Under the pieces are notes generated by a model, which ran no database searches, was not told the DNA's origin, and worked only from the letters and a program-made list of their open reading frames with translations. A stretch of DNA of 64,000 nt from assembly GCF_000292245.2 (NCBI RefSeq), contig NZ_ALPT02000013.1, forward strand, positions 4,097 to 68,096. Reading direction: 5' to 3'. This document shows, one piece after another, positions 1-9,249 of the stretch; position 1 is the first letter of the stretch, and each line of letters opens with the position of its first letter. This DNA comes from Alkalihalobacillus alcalophilus ATCC 27647 = CGMCC 1.3604 (GTDB lineage Bacteria; Bacillota; Bacilli; Bacillales; Bacillaceae_D). The translations under genes were made by a program, and so were the position numbers.

Positions 1-2054
1 CCTTGATTGTCGATTTCCGTTACACGGACTAAAATCTCATCGCCAATTTGAACGACATCTTCCACTTTGTTAATTCTCTCTTCTGCAAGTTGAGAAATGT
101 GAACAAGTCCATCTTTCCCTTTAAATAACTCAACAAAAGCACCAAATTTTTCAATACGTTTAACTTTTCCAAGATAAGTTTGACCAATTTCAACTTCACG
201 GACAATATCTTCAATAATGGAGCGTGCTTTTTTGTTCATTTCACTATCGACAGAGGAAATATACACAGTACCATCTTGTTCGATATCAATTTTAACACCT
301 GTTTCTTCAATGATTTTATTAATCATTTTTCCACTTGGTCCAATGACATCACGAATCTTATCAGGGTTGATTTTCATTGTCATAATTTTTGGAGCAAATT
401 CCGAAAGCTCTGTACGAGATTCGGCAATTGTAGCTAGCATACTATCTAGGATAATCATTCGACCTCTTTTGGCTTGCTCTAAGGCTTCTTCTAAAATTTC
501 ACGGTTAATACCAGAAATCTTAATATCCATTTGTAGTGCGGTTACTCCCTTTTTCGTTCCAGCGACTTTAAAGTCCATATCTCCAAGAGCATCTTCCATC
601 CCTTGAATATCGGTTAACACACTAATATGCTCATCTTGTTTCACAAGACCCATTGCAATCCCAGCAACTGGTGCTTTAATTGGTACACCGGCATCCATCA
701 TTGCTAAAGTACTTGCACAAATACTCGCTTGTGAAGTTGAACCATTTGATTCTAATACTTCTGATACAAGTCGAATCGTATAAGGGAACGTATTCTCATC
801 TGGAATAACTGGATCAAGTGCACGTTCACCTAACGCCCCGTGTCCAATCTCTCGACGACCTGGTCCACGAATTGGACCTGTTTCTCCTACACTAAATTGT
901 GGGAAATTGTAATGATGCATAAAGCGTTTTGATTCTTCAATTCCTAAACCATCTAAGATTTGAACATCACCAAGAGCTCCTAATGTACAAATGCTTAATG
1001 CTTGTGTTTGACCACGGGTAAACAAACCAGAGCCATGTGTTCTTGGTAATAATTTTACTTGTGAAGAAAGCGGACGAATTTCATCAATAGCTCGCCCATC
1101 AGGTCTTACCTTTTCAACGGTAATTAAACGACGAACTTCTTCTTTTACAAGCTTTTGTAACATTTCTTTGACATCGCTGATTTTAATGCTCTCATCATCA
1201 CGTTCCTCAAACTTTGCCAATGTTGCTTCAATAACGGAATCAATTGCTGCTTGTCTTGCATGTTTTTCTTGGACTTGAACAGCTTGTTTCATATCTGCTT
1301 CAGCGATTTCTCTTACTTCCTGATCAAGTTCAGGAGCAATTTGTTTTAAGATAACATCTTGTTTCTCTTTTCCAATTTGATGAACGATTTCTTCTTGGAA
1401 AGCGATAAGACGTTTAATCTCATCATGACCAAACATAATTGCTTCAAGCATGACTTCTTCTGGTACTTCATTTGCACCAGCTTCAACCATGTTAATGGCA
1501 TCCTTAGTTCCTGCAACGACCAAGTTAAGGTCACTATTATCTAATTGCTCAGGTGTAGGATTAATGATAAATTGCCCTTCAGAATCACGACCAACTGTCA
1601 CTCCAGCAATCGGACCATCAAATGGGATATTTGAGATAGAAAGAGCTAATGAAGAACCGAACATGGCAGCCATTTCAGATGAGCAATTTTGCTCAACACT
1701 CATCACGATGCTAATGACTTGCACTTCATTTCTAAATCCATCAGGGAATAAAGGGCGAATCGGTCTATCGATTAAACGACTTGCTAAAATCGCCTTTTCG
1801 CTTGGACGACCCTCTCTTTTAATAAAACCACCTGGAATCTTACCAGCTGCATATAAGCGCTCTTCGTAGTTAACGGTTAATGGGAAAAAGCTTACATCTT
1901 TCGGTTCCTTTGATGCTGTAGCTGTACTTAAAACAGCCGTGTCCCCATAACGAACAAGAACGGCACCGTTTGCTTGTTTAGCGAGTTGGCCTGTTTCAAT
2001 CGAAAGCGTTCGACCGGCCCATTCCATTGTAAATACTTGTCTTTCCTGTTCCAT
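1..2054 (-). CDS. pnp: Polyribonucleotide nucleotidyltransferase (PNPase), 3' end outside window
   Basis: Phosphorolytic 3'-5' exoribonuclease of mRNA decay, normally a cytosolic trimer. The frame is open from an ATG at 2054 to the window edge (about 684 codons), so only the last part of the S1 domain and the C-terminal tail are missing; the usual length is about 700 residues. Visible parts are two RNase PH-like halves, a KH domain with the GxxG-type loop VIGPSGK near residue 570, and an S1 domain starting near GQTYLGKVKRI. The start is supported by AGAGGAG about ten bases upstream. It follows rpsO, as in B. subtilis, but a strong hairpin terminator lies between them, so pnp probably also has its own promoter or depends on readthrough. 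Start-codon frame and window-edge frame agree, so no net frameshift is present. Confidence 0.96.
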   Translation of the reverse strand, partial: MEQERQVFTMEWAGRTLSIETGQLAKQANGAVLVRYGDTAVLSTATASKEPKDVSFFPLTVNYEERLYAAGKIPGGFIKREGRPSEKAILASRLIDRPIRPLFPDGFRNEVQVISIVMSVEQNCSSEMAAMFGSSLALSISNIPFDGPIAGVTVGRDSEGQFIINPTPEQLDNSDLNLVVAGTKDAINMVEAGANEVPEEVMLEAIMFGHDEIKRLIAFQEEIVHQIGKEKQDVILKQIAPELDQEVREIAEADMKQAVQVQEKHARQAAIDSVIEATLAKFEERDDESIKISDVKEMLQKLVKEEVRRLITVEKVRPDGRAIDEIRPLSSQVKLLPRTHGSGLFTRGQTQALSICTLGALGDVQILDGLGIEESKRFMHHYNFPQFSVGETGPIRGPGRREIGHGALGERALDPVIPDENTFPYTIRLVSEVLESNGSTSQASICASTLAMMDAGVPIKAPVAGIAMGLVKQDEHISVLTDIQGMEDALGDMDFKVAGTKKGVTALQMDIKISGINREILEEALEQAKRGRMIILDSMLATIAESRTELSEFAPKIMTMKINPDKIRDVIGPSGKMINKIIEETGVKIDIEQDGTVYISSVDSEMNKKARSIIEDIVREVEIGQTYLGKVKRIEKFGAFVELFKGKDGLVHISQLAEERINKVEDVVQIGDEILVRVTEIDNQ

Positions 2055-2203
2055 TACGCGCGTACTCCTCTCGTACACAAAAATAATCAATCTGTTCTTA
2101 TTATTGCCTATTTAACGAAAAAATAAAAGGATTAGTTCCTATTATGTATAAATCTTCTGCCTGAAAACATACCTTTTTAATCAATAAATGTCCTTAAAGA
2201 GCG

Positions 2204-2228
2204 AAAAAAGCGGGAATCCTCCCGCTTT
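2204..2228 (-). terminator. rpsO intrinsic terminator
   Basis: Read on the minus strand, AAAGCGGGA, a four-base loop and TCCCGCTTT form a nine-pair stem followed by more T. It begins about ten bases after the rpsO stop codon and should end most rpsO transcripts before pnp. Confidence 0.85.
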
Positions 2229-2238
2229 CACTTAAAAA

Positions 2239-2508
2239 CTATCGACGTAAGCCAAGCTTATCAACTAGATTACGGTAACGAGTTACATCTTTGTTACGTA
2301 AATAAGTTAACAAGTTACGACGTTGACCTACCATTTTTAAAAGACCACGACGTGAATGGTGATCCTTTTTATGAGTACGTAAATGCTCATTCAATGTGTT
2401 GATCTGCTCAGTAAGGATAGCGACTTGAACCTCTGGAGAACCAGTGTCCGTATCATGCACTTTAAACTCAGCGATTAATTCATTCTTGCGCTCTTGTGTT
2501 AATGCCAT
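2239..2508 (-). CDS. rpsO: 30S ribosomal protein S15
   Basis: Small-subunit protein that binds the 16S rRNA central-domain three-way junction and nucleates platform assembly. The 89-residue product starting MALTQERKNELI has the full family length and ends KLGLRR. An upstream in-frame start would add 21 residues (MAIRFHRRLL...), but the start at 2508 is preceded by AGGGAGGTGA at good spacing and gives the conserved N-terminus, so the shorter form is chosen. It has its own promoter at the ribF 3' end, a structured leader and its own terminator, so it is largely an independent, probably autoregulated unit. Confidence 0.97.
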   Translation of the reverse strand: MALTQERKNELIAEFKVHDTDTGSPEVQVAILTEQINTLNEHLRTHKKDHHSRRGLLKMVGQRRNLLTYLRNKDVTRYRNLVDKLGLRR

Positions 2509-2600
2509 CCTGTTCACCTCCCTTTCATAATCTCCAATCCCTAGCAATCGTCGGTGAAATCGTATTGCCAAGAAAAGGATTAGTACTTAACGTACATTGT
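2509..2600 (-). promoter_or_regulatory. Structured rpsO leader, probable S15 autoregulatory element
   Basis: The roughly 90-base leader folds into nested helices. An outer stem pairs CTAATCC (2577-2583) with GGATTGG (2534-2540), and an inner stem pairs GGCAAT (2564-2569) with ATTGCT (2543-2548). The Shine-Dalgarno follows at once. S15 controls its own synthesis through leader RNAs of unrelated folds in several phyla, including Geobacillus. Stem pairing is seen directly; S15 binding is inferred. Confidence 0.55.
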
Positions 2601-2602
2601 CT

Positions 2603-2631
2603 ACTATACATGGGTTTTTATTAGAATGCAA
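2603..2631 (-). promoter_or_regulatory. Sigma-A promoter for rpsO
   Basis: Minus-strand TTGCAT (2626-2631), a 17-base spacer and TATAGT (2603-2608). Each box is close to consensus. The -35 box overlaps the last codons of ribF. Confidence 0.75.
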
Positions 2632-3577
2632 GTTGATTCTCAGCAAAATACGTAATCGCTGTTTGTTTATCTGCTTCAATTTGAGTGACTAAGTCATTAA
2701 AGTCAGCAAATTTCTTTTCAGGTCGAATTCTGAAAATCCACTCCACTTCTAACTCCTCGCCATATAAATCGCCATCATATTGCAAGAGATGAACTTCGAT
2801 ACTCGGATCGGTTTTTTGTGTCTTATTAAAGGTTGGAGCATAACCTAGATTACAAACGCCAAAGTATTGAGATTGTCCATGGGTAACCCGTACCCCGTAA
2901 ACCCCTATTCTCGGAGTAACATATCGTTTCTCCATTTGAATATTGGCTGTTGGAAACCCTAGCTTCCTCCCCCTTTTATCGCCATCAATCACGAGTCCTT
3001 TTAATTTATAATAACGATTTAGGTTGTTTGGAATTTCCTCAACCTCGCCACGCTCTAACAGCTCACGAATATGGCTTGAGCTAATTTTTAAATTTCCATA
3101 TTCAAGCTTAGGAACAATCGTTTGTGAAAATTGACCTTTGGCGTGACCAGGTAAAGATTCCATATTCCCTCGGCCTAACGCACCGTATGTAAAATCAAAG
3201 CCCGCAACCGCATGTTTAACATTTAACCCGCTTAAATACTCGTCTACAAATTGTTCCGGTGATAATTTGGCAAACTCTTCGGTGAAAGAAATAATATAGA
3301 TTCGCTCCACCCCTAACTTTTCCATATAAGTTAACTTATCTTCTAAAGGAGTAAGGTATCTCATCGGTTCTGATGATTTCCCAAGCACTTCTTTTGGGTG
3401 AGGGTGGAAGGTCATCACCGTTAATTGTAAATGATCCTCGATGGCAATAGCCGCGGCCGCTTTAATGACCTCTTGATGCCCTTTATGTACACCATCAAAA
3501 TAACCTAATGCCATAACGTTAGGTTTTGTTTCGATTTTTTTTGGATCGATAGGGTGTCTTAAATAAATCGTTTCCAT
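2621..3577 (-). CDS. ribF: Bifunctional riboflavin kinase / FAD synthetase
   Basis: Makes FMN from riboflavin and ATP, then FAD from FMN and ATP. The 318-residue protein has an N-terminal nucleotidyltransferase domain with GYFDGVHKGH at residues 25-34, and a C-terminal riboflavin kinase domain beginning near residue 187 with KLGFPTAN. Family length is about 310-320. The start at 3577 is preceded by a GGGGGA ribosome site. It follows truB by 26 bases and is probably cotranscribed with it, as in B. subtilis, where the gene is called ribC. Confidence 0.95.
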   Translation of the reverse strand: METIYLRHPIDPKKIETKPNVMALGYFDGVHKGHQEVIKAAAAIAIEDHLQLTVMTFHPHPKEVLGKSSEPMRYLTPLEDKLTYMEKLGVERIYIISFTEEFAKLSPEQFVDEYLSGLNVKHAVAGFDFTYGALGRGNMESLPGHAKGQFSQTIVPKLEYGNLKISSSHIRELLERGEVEEIPNNLNRYYKLKGLVIDGDKRGRKLGFPTANIQMEKRYVTPRIGVYGVRVTHGQSQYFGVCNLGYAPTFNKTQKTDPSIEVHLLQYDGDLYGEELEVEWIFRIRPEKKFADFNDLVTQIEADKQTAITYFAENQLAF

Positions 3578-3603
3578 CTTCGGTCCCCCTTAAAACTATA
3601 CTT

Positions 3604-4530
3604 TTATTCGTCAAGACTTGTCCAAATCATTTTTTCTGGTTTGATTAACCCAGCTTTTGTTGGATGTTGCTGATAGATCGCTAAACATTGACCTTCTTTA
3701 TTATAGAACGTAAATCTATTTTCATCTATAAATTTATCTTGGGGTAAGACCGAGCCTACTTTTATTTTTGCTTCTAATTCTTCCGTAACCGTATACTTGG
3801 GAATATGGGCAATCGCTATTTCTAACGGCTTTAATTGCTGACATCTTTCTTCAATTGATTCCATTTGCTCAATTTCCTCAAAAGAAAGGCAATCTTCTAA
3901 AGTAAAAGGACCCGATGACACTCGTTGTAGCTTGGACATATGGGCTGGAAATCCGAGCTTTTTCCCAATATCAACGGCGAGCGTTCGAACATAAGTACCT
4001 TTAGAACATTTGACAAAAAGACGAAAACAAAGAGTCTGTTTGTCCTGATTCCATTGAACATCTCCGAGCCGATTGATTTCTTCAATTGTCACAATCCGAC
4101 TTGGGCGATCGACTACTTCCCCTTTTCTAGCGTAATCGTACAATCGTCTCCCCTTTACTTTGACAGCTGAATACATCGGTGGTGTTTGGTTTATTTCTCC
4201 TAAAAAAGAGGCGAGAACCTCGTCAATCTTTTGTGAAGATATCGAGTTTGTGACCGCTTTTTCTTCAACGGTTTCTCCTGTTTGATCCTCTGTCGTTGTA
4301 GCAAAGCCTATCGTCACTTCTGCTTCATATGCTTTTGCATAATCGGACATATATTGAGCGACTTTTGTTGCTTTGCCAATACAAATCGGTAAAACTCCGG
4401 TTACAGCCGGATCAAGAGTACCTGTATGACCAATTTTTTTTGTTTGAAATAATCTTCTTAATTTCGCAACACAGTCATGAGACGTCATGCCAGCCGGTTT
4501 ATATAATGATAAGACGCCAGCTTTATTCAT
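3604..4530 (-). CDS. truB: tRNA pseudouridine(55) synthase
   Basis: Isomerises U55 in the T-loop of tRNAs. The 308-residue product has KPAGMTSHD near residue 11 and the catalytic motif GHTGTLDP with Asp40. An in-frame GTG lies nine bases upstream, but it touches the AAGGTGAG ribosome site, so ATG at 4530 is the better start. It lies between rbfA and ribF, the conserved Firmicute order. The family also acts as a tRNA folding chaperone. A hairpin lies between rbfA and truB and may reduce readthrough. Confidence 0.95.
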   Translation of the reverse strand: MNKAGVLSLYKPAGMTSHDCVAKLRRLFQTKKIGHTGTLDPAVTGVLPICIGKATKVAQYMSDYAKAYEAEVTIGFATTTEDQTGETVEEKAVTNSISSQKIDEVLASFLGEINQTPPMYSAVKVKGRRLYDYARKGEVVDRPSRIVTIEEINRLGDVQWNQDKQTLCFRLFVKCSKGTYVRTLAVDIGKKLGFPAHMSKLQRVSSGPFTLEDCLSFEEIEQMESIEERCQQLKPLEIAIAHIPKYTVTEELEAKIKVGSVLPQDKFIDENRFTFYNKEGQCLAIYQQHPTKAGLIKPEKMIWTSLDE

Positions 4531-4565
4531 AATATTCACTCACCTTAAAAACCAATTTTAATAAA

Positions 4566-4601
4566 GAAAGGATAGTGAACCCTTATGGCCCCTATCCTTT
4601 C
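4566..4601 (-). terminator. Hairpin between rbfA and truB
   Basis: Minus-strand GAAAGGATAG and CTATCCTTTC form a ten-pair stem followed by TTTATT. It lies just after the rbfA stop codon. The T tract is imperfect, so it may be a partial terminator or a 3'-end stabiliser. Confidence 0.55.
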
Positions 4602-4605
4602 CGAT

Positions 4606-4965
4606 TTATTCTCCTGTTTTCGGCTCTTGATTGATTTTACTTAATAATGATTCAATTCGATTTCCGTATTCAATCGACTGATCAAATTCAAAAATGAGCT
4701 CAGGCGTTTTGCGTAACCGAATTCGTTTCCCAATTTCACTTCGCATAAAGCCTTTTGCTTTTGAAAGACCGAGTAGGGTTGCTTCCTTTTGCTCATCACT
4801 ACCTAAAACTGTAATGTAGACTTTTGCTTGTTGCAAGTCACCTGTTACATCAACACCTGTTACTGTAACAAAACTTATTCTTGGGTCCTTTAATTCACGC
4901 ATAATAATATCACTTAATTCTTTTTTCATTTGCTCACCAACACGGTGTGCACGAACATTACTCAT
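4606..4965 (-). CDS. rbfA: Ribosome-binding factor A
   Basis: Late 30S assembly factor of KH-like fold that binds pre-30S particles and helps mature the 16S rRNA 5' end. The 119-residue product begins MSNVRAHRVGEQMKKEL and contains the family region KDPRISFVTVTGVDVT. An AGAGGTGA site lies upstream of the ATG. It follows ylxP by 34 bases in the nusA-infB operon and is the last gene before the hairpin at 4566. Confidence 0.95.
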   Translation of the reverse strand: MSNVRAHRVGEQMKKELSDIIMRELKDPRISFVTVTGVDVTGDLQQAKVYITVLGSDEQKEATLLGLSKAKGFMRSEIGKRIRLRKTPELIFEFDQSIEYGNRIESLLSKINQEPKTGE

Positions 4966-4999
4966 AGTTGTTCACCTCTGGAAAATCTCTAAATTCTAC

Positions 5000-5281
5000 T
5001 TATAACCATTCATAATCTGTTAACGTACGCTCTGCTCGCTCTTCACTATCGATGAGAGCTGTGGCACGCTGTAATTCCTTTTCACAAATGGTTCTTGTGT
5101 TTCCAACCGTGACAATAGACAATTCAGCCCGTTGCCAAACGTCTTGAAAATCGGTTTCCGCAACAGAAAGATTAAACCTTTGTTTCAAACGGGTTTGAAC
5201 GCTTTTGAGAACAGAGCGCTTTTCTTTTAATGAGTGGACATTATAGATGAGGAGTTCACACCGAACGGAGCCGATGATCAT
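5000..5281 (-). CDS. ylxP: DUF503 protein, YlxP family
   Basis: Small 93-residue DUF503 protein starting MIIGSVRCELLIYNVHSLKEKRSV, the conserved N-terminus of the family. The ATG overlaps the infB stop codon (ATGA), so translation is probably coupled. The family occurs across Firmicutes in the infB-rbfA interval and is suspected to act in translation or ribosome biology, but the biochemical role is not settled, and none is assigned here. Confidence 0.88.
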   Translation of the reverse strand: MIIGSVRCELLIYNVHSLKEKRSVLKSVQTRLKQRFNLSVAETDFQDVWQRAELSIVTVGNTRTICEKELQRATALIDSEERAERTLTDYEWL

Positions 5282-7392
5282 TTACGCTCAATTTCCTCCA
5301 TAATGTATGCTTCAATAATGTCGCCTTCTTTGACATCATTAAAGTTCTCAAGCGTAATTCCACACTCATAACCTGCTGCTACTTCTTTTGCATCATCTTT
5401 AAAGCGTTTCAGAGCATTAATCGCTCCTTCATAAATAACGACGCCATCACGAATTAAACGAACAGTCGAATCACGTGAAATCTTTCCTTCTGTTACATAC
5501 GAACCAGCAATTGTACCAATTTTGGATACTTTAAATGTCGTACGGATTTCAACTTGACCGATGACCTTCTCTTCAAATTCAGGATCTAGCATCCCTTTCA
5601 TTGCTGCTTCAATTTCGTCAATTGCATTATAAATAACACGGTGTAAACGAATGTCTACTTTTTCTGACTCAGCAACACGCTTTGCATTCACATCAGGACG
5701 GACACTAAAACCAATGACAATCGCATTTGAAGCAGATGCTAAAATAATGTCTGACTCTGTAATCGCCCCAACACCAGTATGAATGATATTAACCTTTACG
5801 CCAGCTACATCAATCTTCTCAAGTGAACCTCTCATCGCTTCCACAGAACCTTGAACATCAGCTTTAATAATGATGTTAATATCTTTGACATCACCTTGCT
5901 GGATTTGATTAAAGAGGTCATCTAAACTAACGCGAGAGTTTTCCGAACGATTCTCCTCACGTTGACGAGAAGAACGAGCCTCTCCAATTTGACGAGCTTT
6001 TTTCTCATCAGCAAATACTTGGAATTGATCACCTGCTAGTGGTACATCATTTAGCCCTGTAATTTCAACAGGTGTTGATGGACCTACTCGTTTCACACGA
6101 CGTCCTAGGTCGTTAACCATGGCACGAACACGCCCAAATGAACTACCGACCACAATTGGGTCTCCAACATTTAATGAACCATTTTGGACAAGCAATGTCG
6201 CAACAGCTCCACGCCCTTTATCAAGCTCAGCTTCAATCACAGTCCCTTTTGCTTTAAGTGTTGGATCTGCTTTTAATTCAGCTACTTCAGAAACAAGAAG
6301 AACCATTTCTAATAGTTCATCAATTCCCGTACCTGATAACGCTGAAACATTAACAAAAATTGTGTCTCCTCCCCATGCTTCTGGAACGAGTTCAAATTCC
6401 GTTAACTCTTGCATAACTCGATCTGGATTGGCTGCTTCTTTATCGATTTTGTTAACTGCCACAATAATTGGTACTCCGGCTGCTTTTGCATGGCTAATCG
6501 CTTCTTTTGTTTGCGGCATAACACCATCATCAGCTGCGACAACTAAAATCGTAATATCCGTTACTTGAGCACCACGAGCACGCATTGTTGTAAAAGCTGC
6601 GTGTCCAGGAGTATCTAAGAACGTGATTTTTTTACCATCTGTTTCGATTTGGTAAGCACCAATATGTTGAGTGATACCACCTGCTTCACCCTCTGTCACC
6701 TTCGTTTGACGAATTGAATCAAGTAAAGTTGTTTTTCCGTGGTCAACGTGTCCCATAATCGTTACGACTGGTGGACGTTCAGCAAGATTTTCTTCATTGA
6801 CAACTTCCACATACTCTTCAAAATCAATCTCATCAATGATGATCTCTTCTTCTACTTCAACACCATAATCACCAGCAATCAATTCAATCGTATCTTTGTC
6901 AAGTTCTTGATTAATTGTTGACATCACACCTAAGAACATCAACTTCTTGATTAGTTCAGATGGTTCCTTATGAAGAAGTTTCGCAAGCTCACCAACTGTT
7001 AAAGAGCCAGAGTACGTAATTTTTTCTGGTAATGGCTTTGGTTTAGGTGGTGTATGGTTTTGCTGAGTTTGATTTCGTTTATTTGGTCCTTTGTTTGAAC
7101 GATTTTGCGGACCTTTGCCTTGCTTTGGTTTGTTCTTTTGATTTCTGTTTTGCGGTGCTTGGTTATTAGATTGGTTCGGTTTATTCGTACGGTTTTGTGC
7201 TTTGTTATCTTTTGATGCATCTGTTGCAGGTTTTTTCTGCTTAGAATCCCCATCTAATAAAGCGACCATCTTATCATCAATAACAGACATATGATTTGTT
7301 ACATCCATATTTAATGACTTTAACTTATCAATCACTTCTTTGCTTGATACATTCTTTTCTTTTGCATATTCGTAGATTCTCATTTTTTTCAT
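5278..7392 (-). CDS. infB: Translation initiation factor IF-2
   Basis: GTPase that delivers fMet-tRNA to the 30S subunit and promotes subunit joining. The 704-residue form starts MKKMRIYEYAKEKNV. An upstream in-frame ATG at 7407 overlaps the GTGGAGG ribosome site and is rejected. An IF2 N-terminal domain (1-50) is followed by a low-complexity stretch rich in Asn, Gln, Lys and Pro (about 50-120), a second N-domain (about 125-180), and the G domain with GHVDHGKTT at residues 214-222, DTPGHA and NKID. Domains II, III and the C2 fMet-binding domain complete the protein. It sits between ylxQ and ylxP as in B. subtilis. Confidence 0.97.
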   Translation of the reverse strand: MKKMRIYEYAKEKNVSSKEVIDKLKSLNMDVTNHMSVIDDKMVALLDGDSKQKKPATDASKDNKAQNRTNKPNQSNNQAPQNRNQKNKPKQGKGPQNRSNKGPNKRNQTQQNHTPPKPKPLPEKITYSGSLTVGELAKLLHKEPSELIKKLMFLGVMSTINQELDKDTIELIAGDYGVEVEEEIIIDEIDFEEYVEVVNEENLAERPPVVTIMGHVDHGKTTLLDSIRQTKVTEGEAGGITQHIGAYQIETDGKKITFLDTPGHAAFTTMRARGAQVTDITILVVAADDGVMPQTKEAISHAKAAGVPIIVAVNKIDKEAANPDRVMQELTEFELVPEAWGGDTIFVNVSALSGTGIDELLEMVLLVSEVAELKADPTLKAKGTVIEAELDKGRGAVATLLVQNGSLNVGDPIVVGSSFGRVRAMVNDLGRRVKRVGPSTPVEITGLNDVPLAGDQFQVFADEKKARQIGEARSSRQREENRSENSRVSLDDLFNQIQQGDVKDINIIIKADVQGSVEAMRGSLEKIDVAGVKVNIIHTGVGAITESDIILASASNAIVIGFSVRPDVNAKRVAESEKVDIRLHRVIYNAIDEIEAAMKGMLDPEFEEKVIGQVEIRTTFKVSKIGTIAGSYVTEGKISRDSTVRLIRDGVVIYEGAINALKRFKDDAKEVAAGYECGITLENFNDVKEGDIIEAYIMEEIERK

Positions 7393-7407
7393 ACACGTCC
7401 TCCACAT

Positions 7408-7719
7408 TCATTGGTCAATGAATGCAGTCATTTTTTTGGCAAAACCGCTATCCTTAATCCCGATGACGACTCTTTCAGCCTTACCGATGGCACGACCGAG
7501 AGTTTCGCGATCCGCTACGAGACGGACCGTTACATTATAATGACTACATTTGTCCAAAATTTTTTTCTTTGTATTTTCTGAGGCATCTTGAGAAAGAAGT
7601 ACAAGTTGCACTGACTGTGCCCGCACTTCCTTTGTGACAAGCTCCTCTCCAGTCACAATTTGTCTTGCTCTTGCTGCAAGTCCTAATAAGGATAACCACT
7701 TAGAATCGTTTAGGCTCAT
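7408..7719 (-). CDS. ylxQ: L7Ae-family RNA-binding protein YlxQ
   Basis: A 103-residue ribosomal protein L7Ae/L30e-like protein, starting MSLNDSKWLSLLGLAARARQ. The family binds kink-turn RNA motifs; B. subtilis YlxQ is a known K-turn binder, but its physiological target is unclear. The ATG overlaps the ylxR stop by four bases, implying translational coupling; its own ribosome site is weak (GTGGAAG). It lies in the nusA-ylxR-ylxQ-infB operon. Confidence 0.9.
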   Translation of the reverse strand: MSLNDSKWLSLLGLAARARQIVTGEELVTKEVRAQSVQLVLLSQDASENTKKKILDKCSHYNVTVRLVADRETLGRAIGKAERVVIGIKDSGFAKKMTAFIDQ

Positions 7720-7991
7720 TTTTTGCTTCCACGCTCTCTTGCAAGCTCTAGTTCATCATATATTTCTGGACTAACTTGTACTTGTAATTGCTTTGAAAGA
7801 ACATCCTTCTTTTTCGCCATTTCAAAACATTCTTTACTGTTGCTAAGATAAGCTCCTCGTCCATTCTTTTTCCCACTAAGATCTACTGATACTTCTCCTT
7901 CAGGGGAGCGAACAACGCGGATTAACTCTTGTTTTGGTTTCATTTCATTCGTGACAACACATTTACGAAGTGGAACTTTACGCTTTTTCAT
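7716..7991 (-). CDS. ylxR: YlxR / RnpM family RNA-binding protein
   Basis: A 91-residue DUF448 protein with the family start MKKRKVPLRKCVVTNEMKPK and the region GRGAYLSNSKECFEMAKKK. B. subtilis YlxR, renamed RnpM, has been reported to bind and modulate RNase P RNA. The GGGAG ribosome site is about ten bases from the ATG. It follows nusA closely and overlaps ylxQ by four bases. Confidence 0.92.
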   Translation of the reverse strand: MKKRKVPLRKCVVTNEMKPKQELIRVVRSPEGEVSVDLSGKKNGRGAYLSNSKECFEMAKKKDVLSKQLQVQVSPEIYDELELARERGSKK

Positions 7992-8012
7992 TTGGCCCCA
8001 TCTCCCTTATTT

Positions 8013-9158
8013 TTAATCAAGTTTGGAATCTGAATCAACAGAATAAGCTGCTTCTTCATCATAAGATTCTTCGCTGATTAAATCATCGTTTTCAAGCAAG
8101 TCTGTTTCCGATAATAAGCCTAATTCTTTTGCTTCTGACTCACTCTTAATATCAATTTTCCAACCTGTTAACTTAGCCGCAAGTCTAGCGTTTTGGCCTC
8201 GTTTACCGATCGCTAATGAAAGTTGATAATCAGGGACGATGACTTGGGTCATCTTCTCTTCTTCATTGACATTCACTTGCACGACTTTTGAAGGGCTTAA
8301 AGCATTGGCTACATACTCAACTGGATCTTCTGACCAGCGAACGATATCAATTTTTTCCCCTTTTAATTCGTTGACAATCGTTTGAACACGTCCACCTTTT
8401 GGTCCAACACAGGCTCCTACTGGGTCTACTTCTGGATTATCTGCATGAACTGCAATTTTAGAACGATCACCAGCTTCACGAGAAACAGATTTAATCTCAA
8501 CTGTCCCATCATAAATCTCTGGTACTTCAAGTTCAAATAAACGTTTAAGAAGACCAGGGTGTGTTCTAGAGATTAAAATTTGTGGACCTTTTGTCGTTTT
8601 TTCTACTTTTGTAATATACGCTTTTATTCGATCATTATGAGCATAGGTTTCATTTGGCATCTGTTCATTCACCGGTAATAAAGCCTCTACTTTTCCTAAG
8701 TCGACATAAATAAAACGGTGGTCTTGTCGTTGAACAATTCCTGTCATAATGTCTTCTTCACGATCGATAAAGTCAGCATAAATAATGCCACGTTCCGCTT
8801 CTCGAACACGTTGTGTAACAACTTGTTTAGCTGTTTGAGCTGCGATGCGCCCAAAGTCTTTTGGGGTTACTTCAATTTCAACAATGTCATCCACTTCATA
8901 ACTTGGATGAATTTTCTTCGCTTCATCTAAAGCGATTTCTAATCTTGCATCAAAAACTTCCTCAACGACAGTTTTTCTCGCAAATACGCGGATACGCCCA
9001 TTATCACGGTCAACATCAACACGAACATTTTGTGCAGAATTGAAGTTTCGCTTATAACCGGAAATTAATGCTGCTTCAATCGCTTCAATAATAACTTCCT
9101 TGCTAATCCCCTTTTCTTTTTCTAATGTTGTTAATGCATCCATAAATTCACTATTCAT
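8013..9158 (-). CDS. nusA: Transcription termination/antitermination protein NusA
   Basis: RNA polymerase-binding elongation factor that promotes pausing and intrinsic termination. The 381-residue form starts MNSEFMDALTTLEKEKGIS; an ATG nine bases upstream lies too close to the AAAGGGGGA site. It has an N-terminal polymerase-binding domain, an S1 domain (about 130-200), and two KH domains with GPKGGRVQ and IGKRGQNARLA. The acidic tail after the KH domains is short and lacks the repeats of proteobacterial NusA, as is usual in Firmicutes. It is cotranscribed with rimP upstream and ylxR downstream. Confidence 0.96.
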   Translation of the reverse strand: MNSEFMDALTTLEKEKGISKEVIIEAIEAALISGYKRNFNSAQNVRVDVDRDNGRIRVFARKTVVEEVFDARLEIALDEAKKIHPSYEVDDIVEIEVTPKDFGRIAAQTAKQVVTQRVREAERGIIYADFIDREEDIMTGIVQRQDHRFIYVDLGKVEALLPVNEQMPNETYAHNDRIKAYITKVEKTTKGPQILISRTHPGLLKRLFELEVPEIYDGTVEIKSVSREAGDRSKIAVHADNPEVDPVGACVGPKGGRVQTIVNELKGEKIDIVRWSEDPVEYVANALSPSKVVQVNVNEEEKMTQVIVPDYQLSLAIGKRGQNARLAAKLTGWKIDIKSESEAKELGLLSETDLLENDDLISEESYDEEAAYSVDSDSKLD

Positions 9159-9249
9159 GGATTTCATTTCCCCCTTTCAAATAATCAGACTCTAACTTCT
9201 TCTTAAAATTTCTTTTCGAAAAAGACGTTCTTCATTTTTCATCTTGTCA

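Noticed and set aside
217..606. Plus-strand open frame of 129 codons
   Set aside because: It is fully antisense to pnp, has no ribosome site or recognisable domain, and arises from the codon bias of the real gene.
1450..1869. Plus-strand open frame of 139 codons
   Set aside because: Antisense to pnp, with no family match.
6119..6568. Plus-strand open frame of 149 codons
   Set aside because: Antisense to the infB G domain; the conservation belongs to infB.
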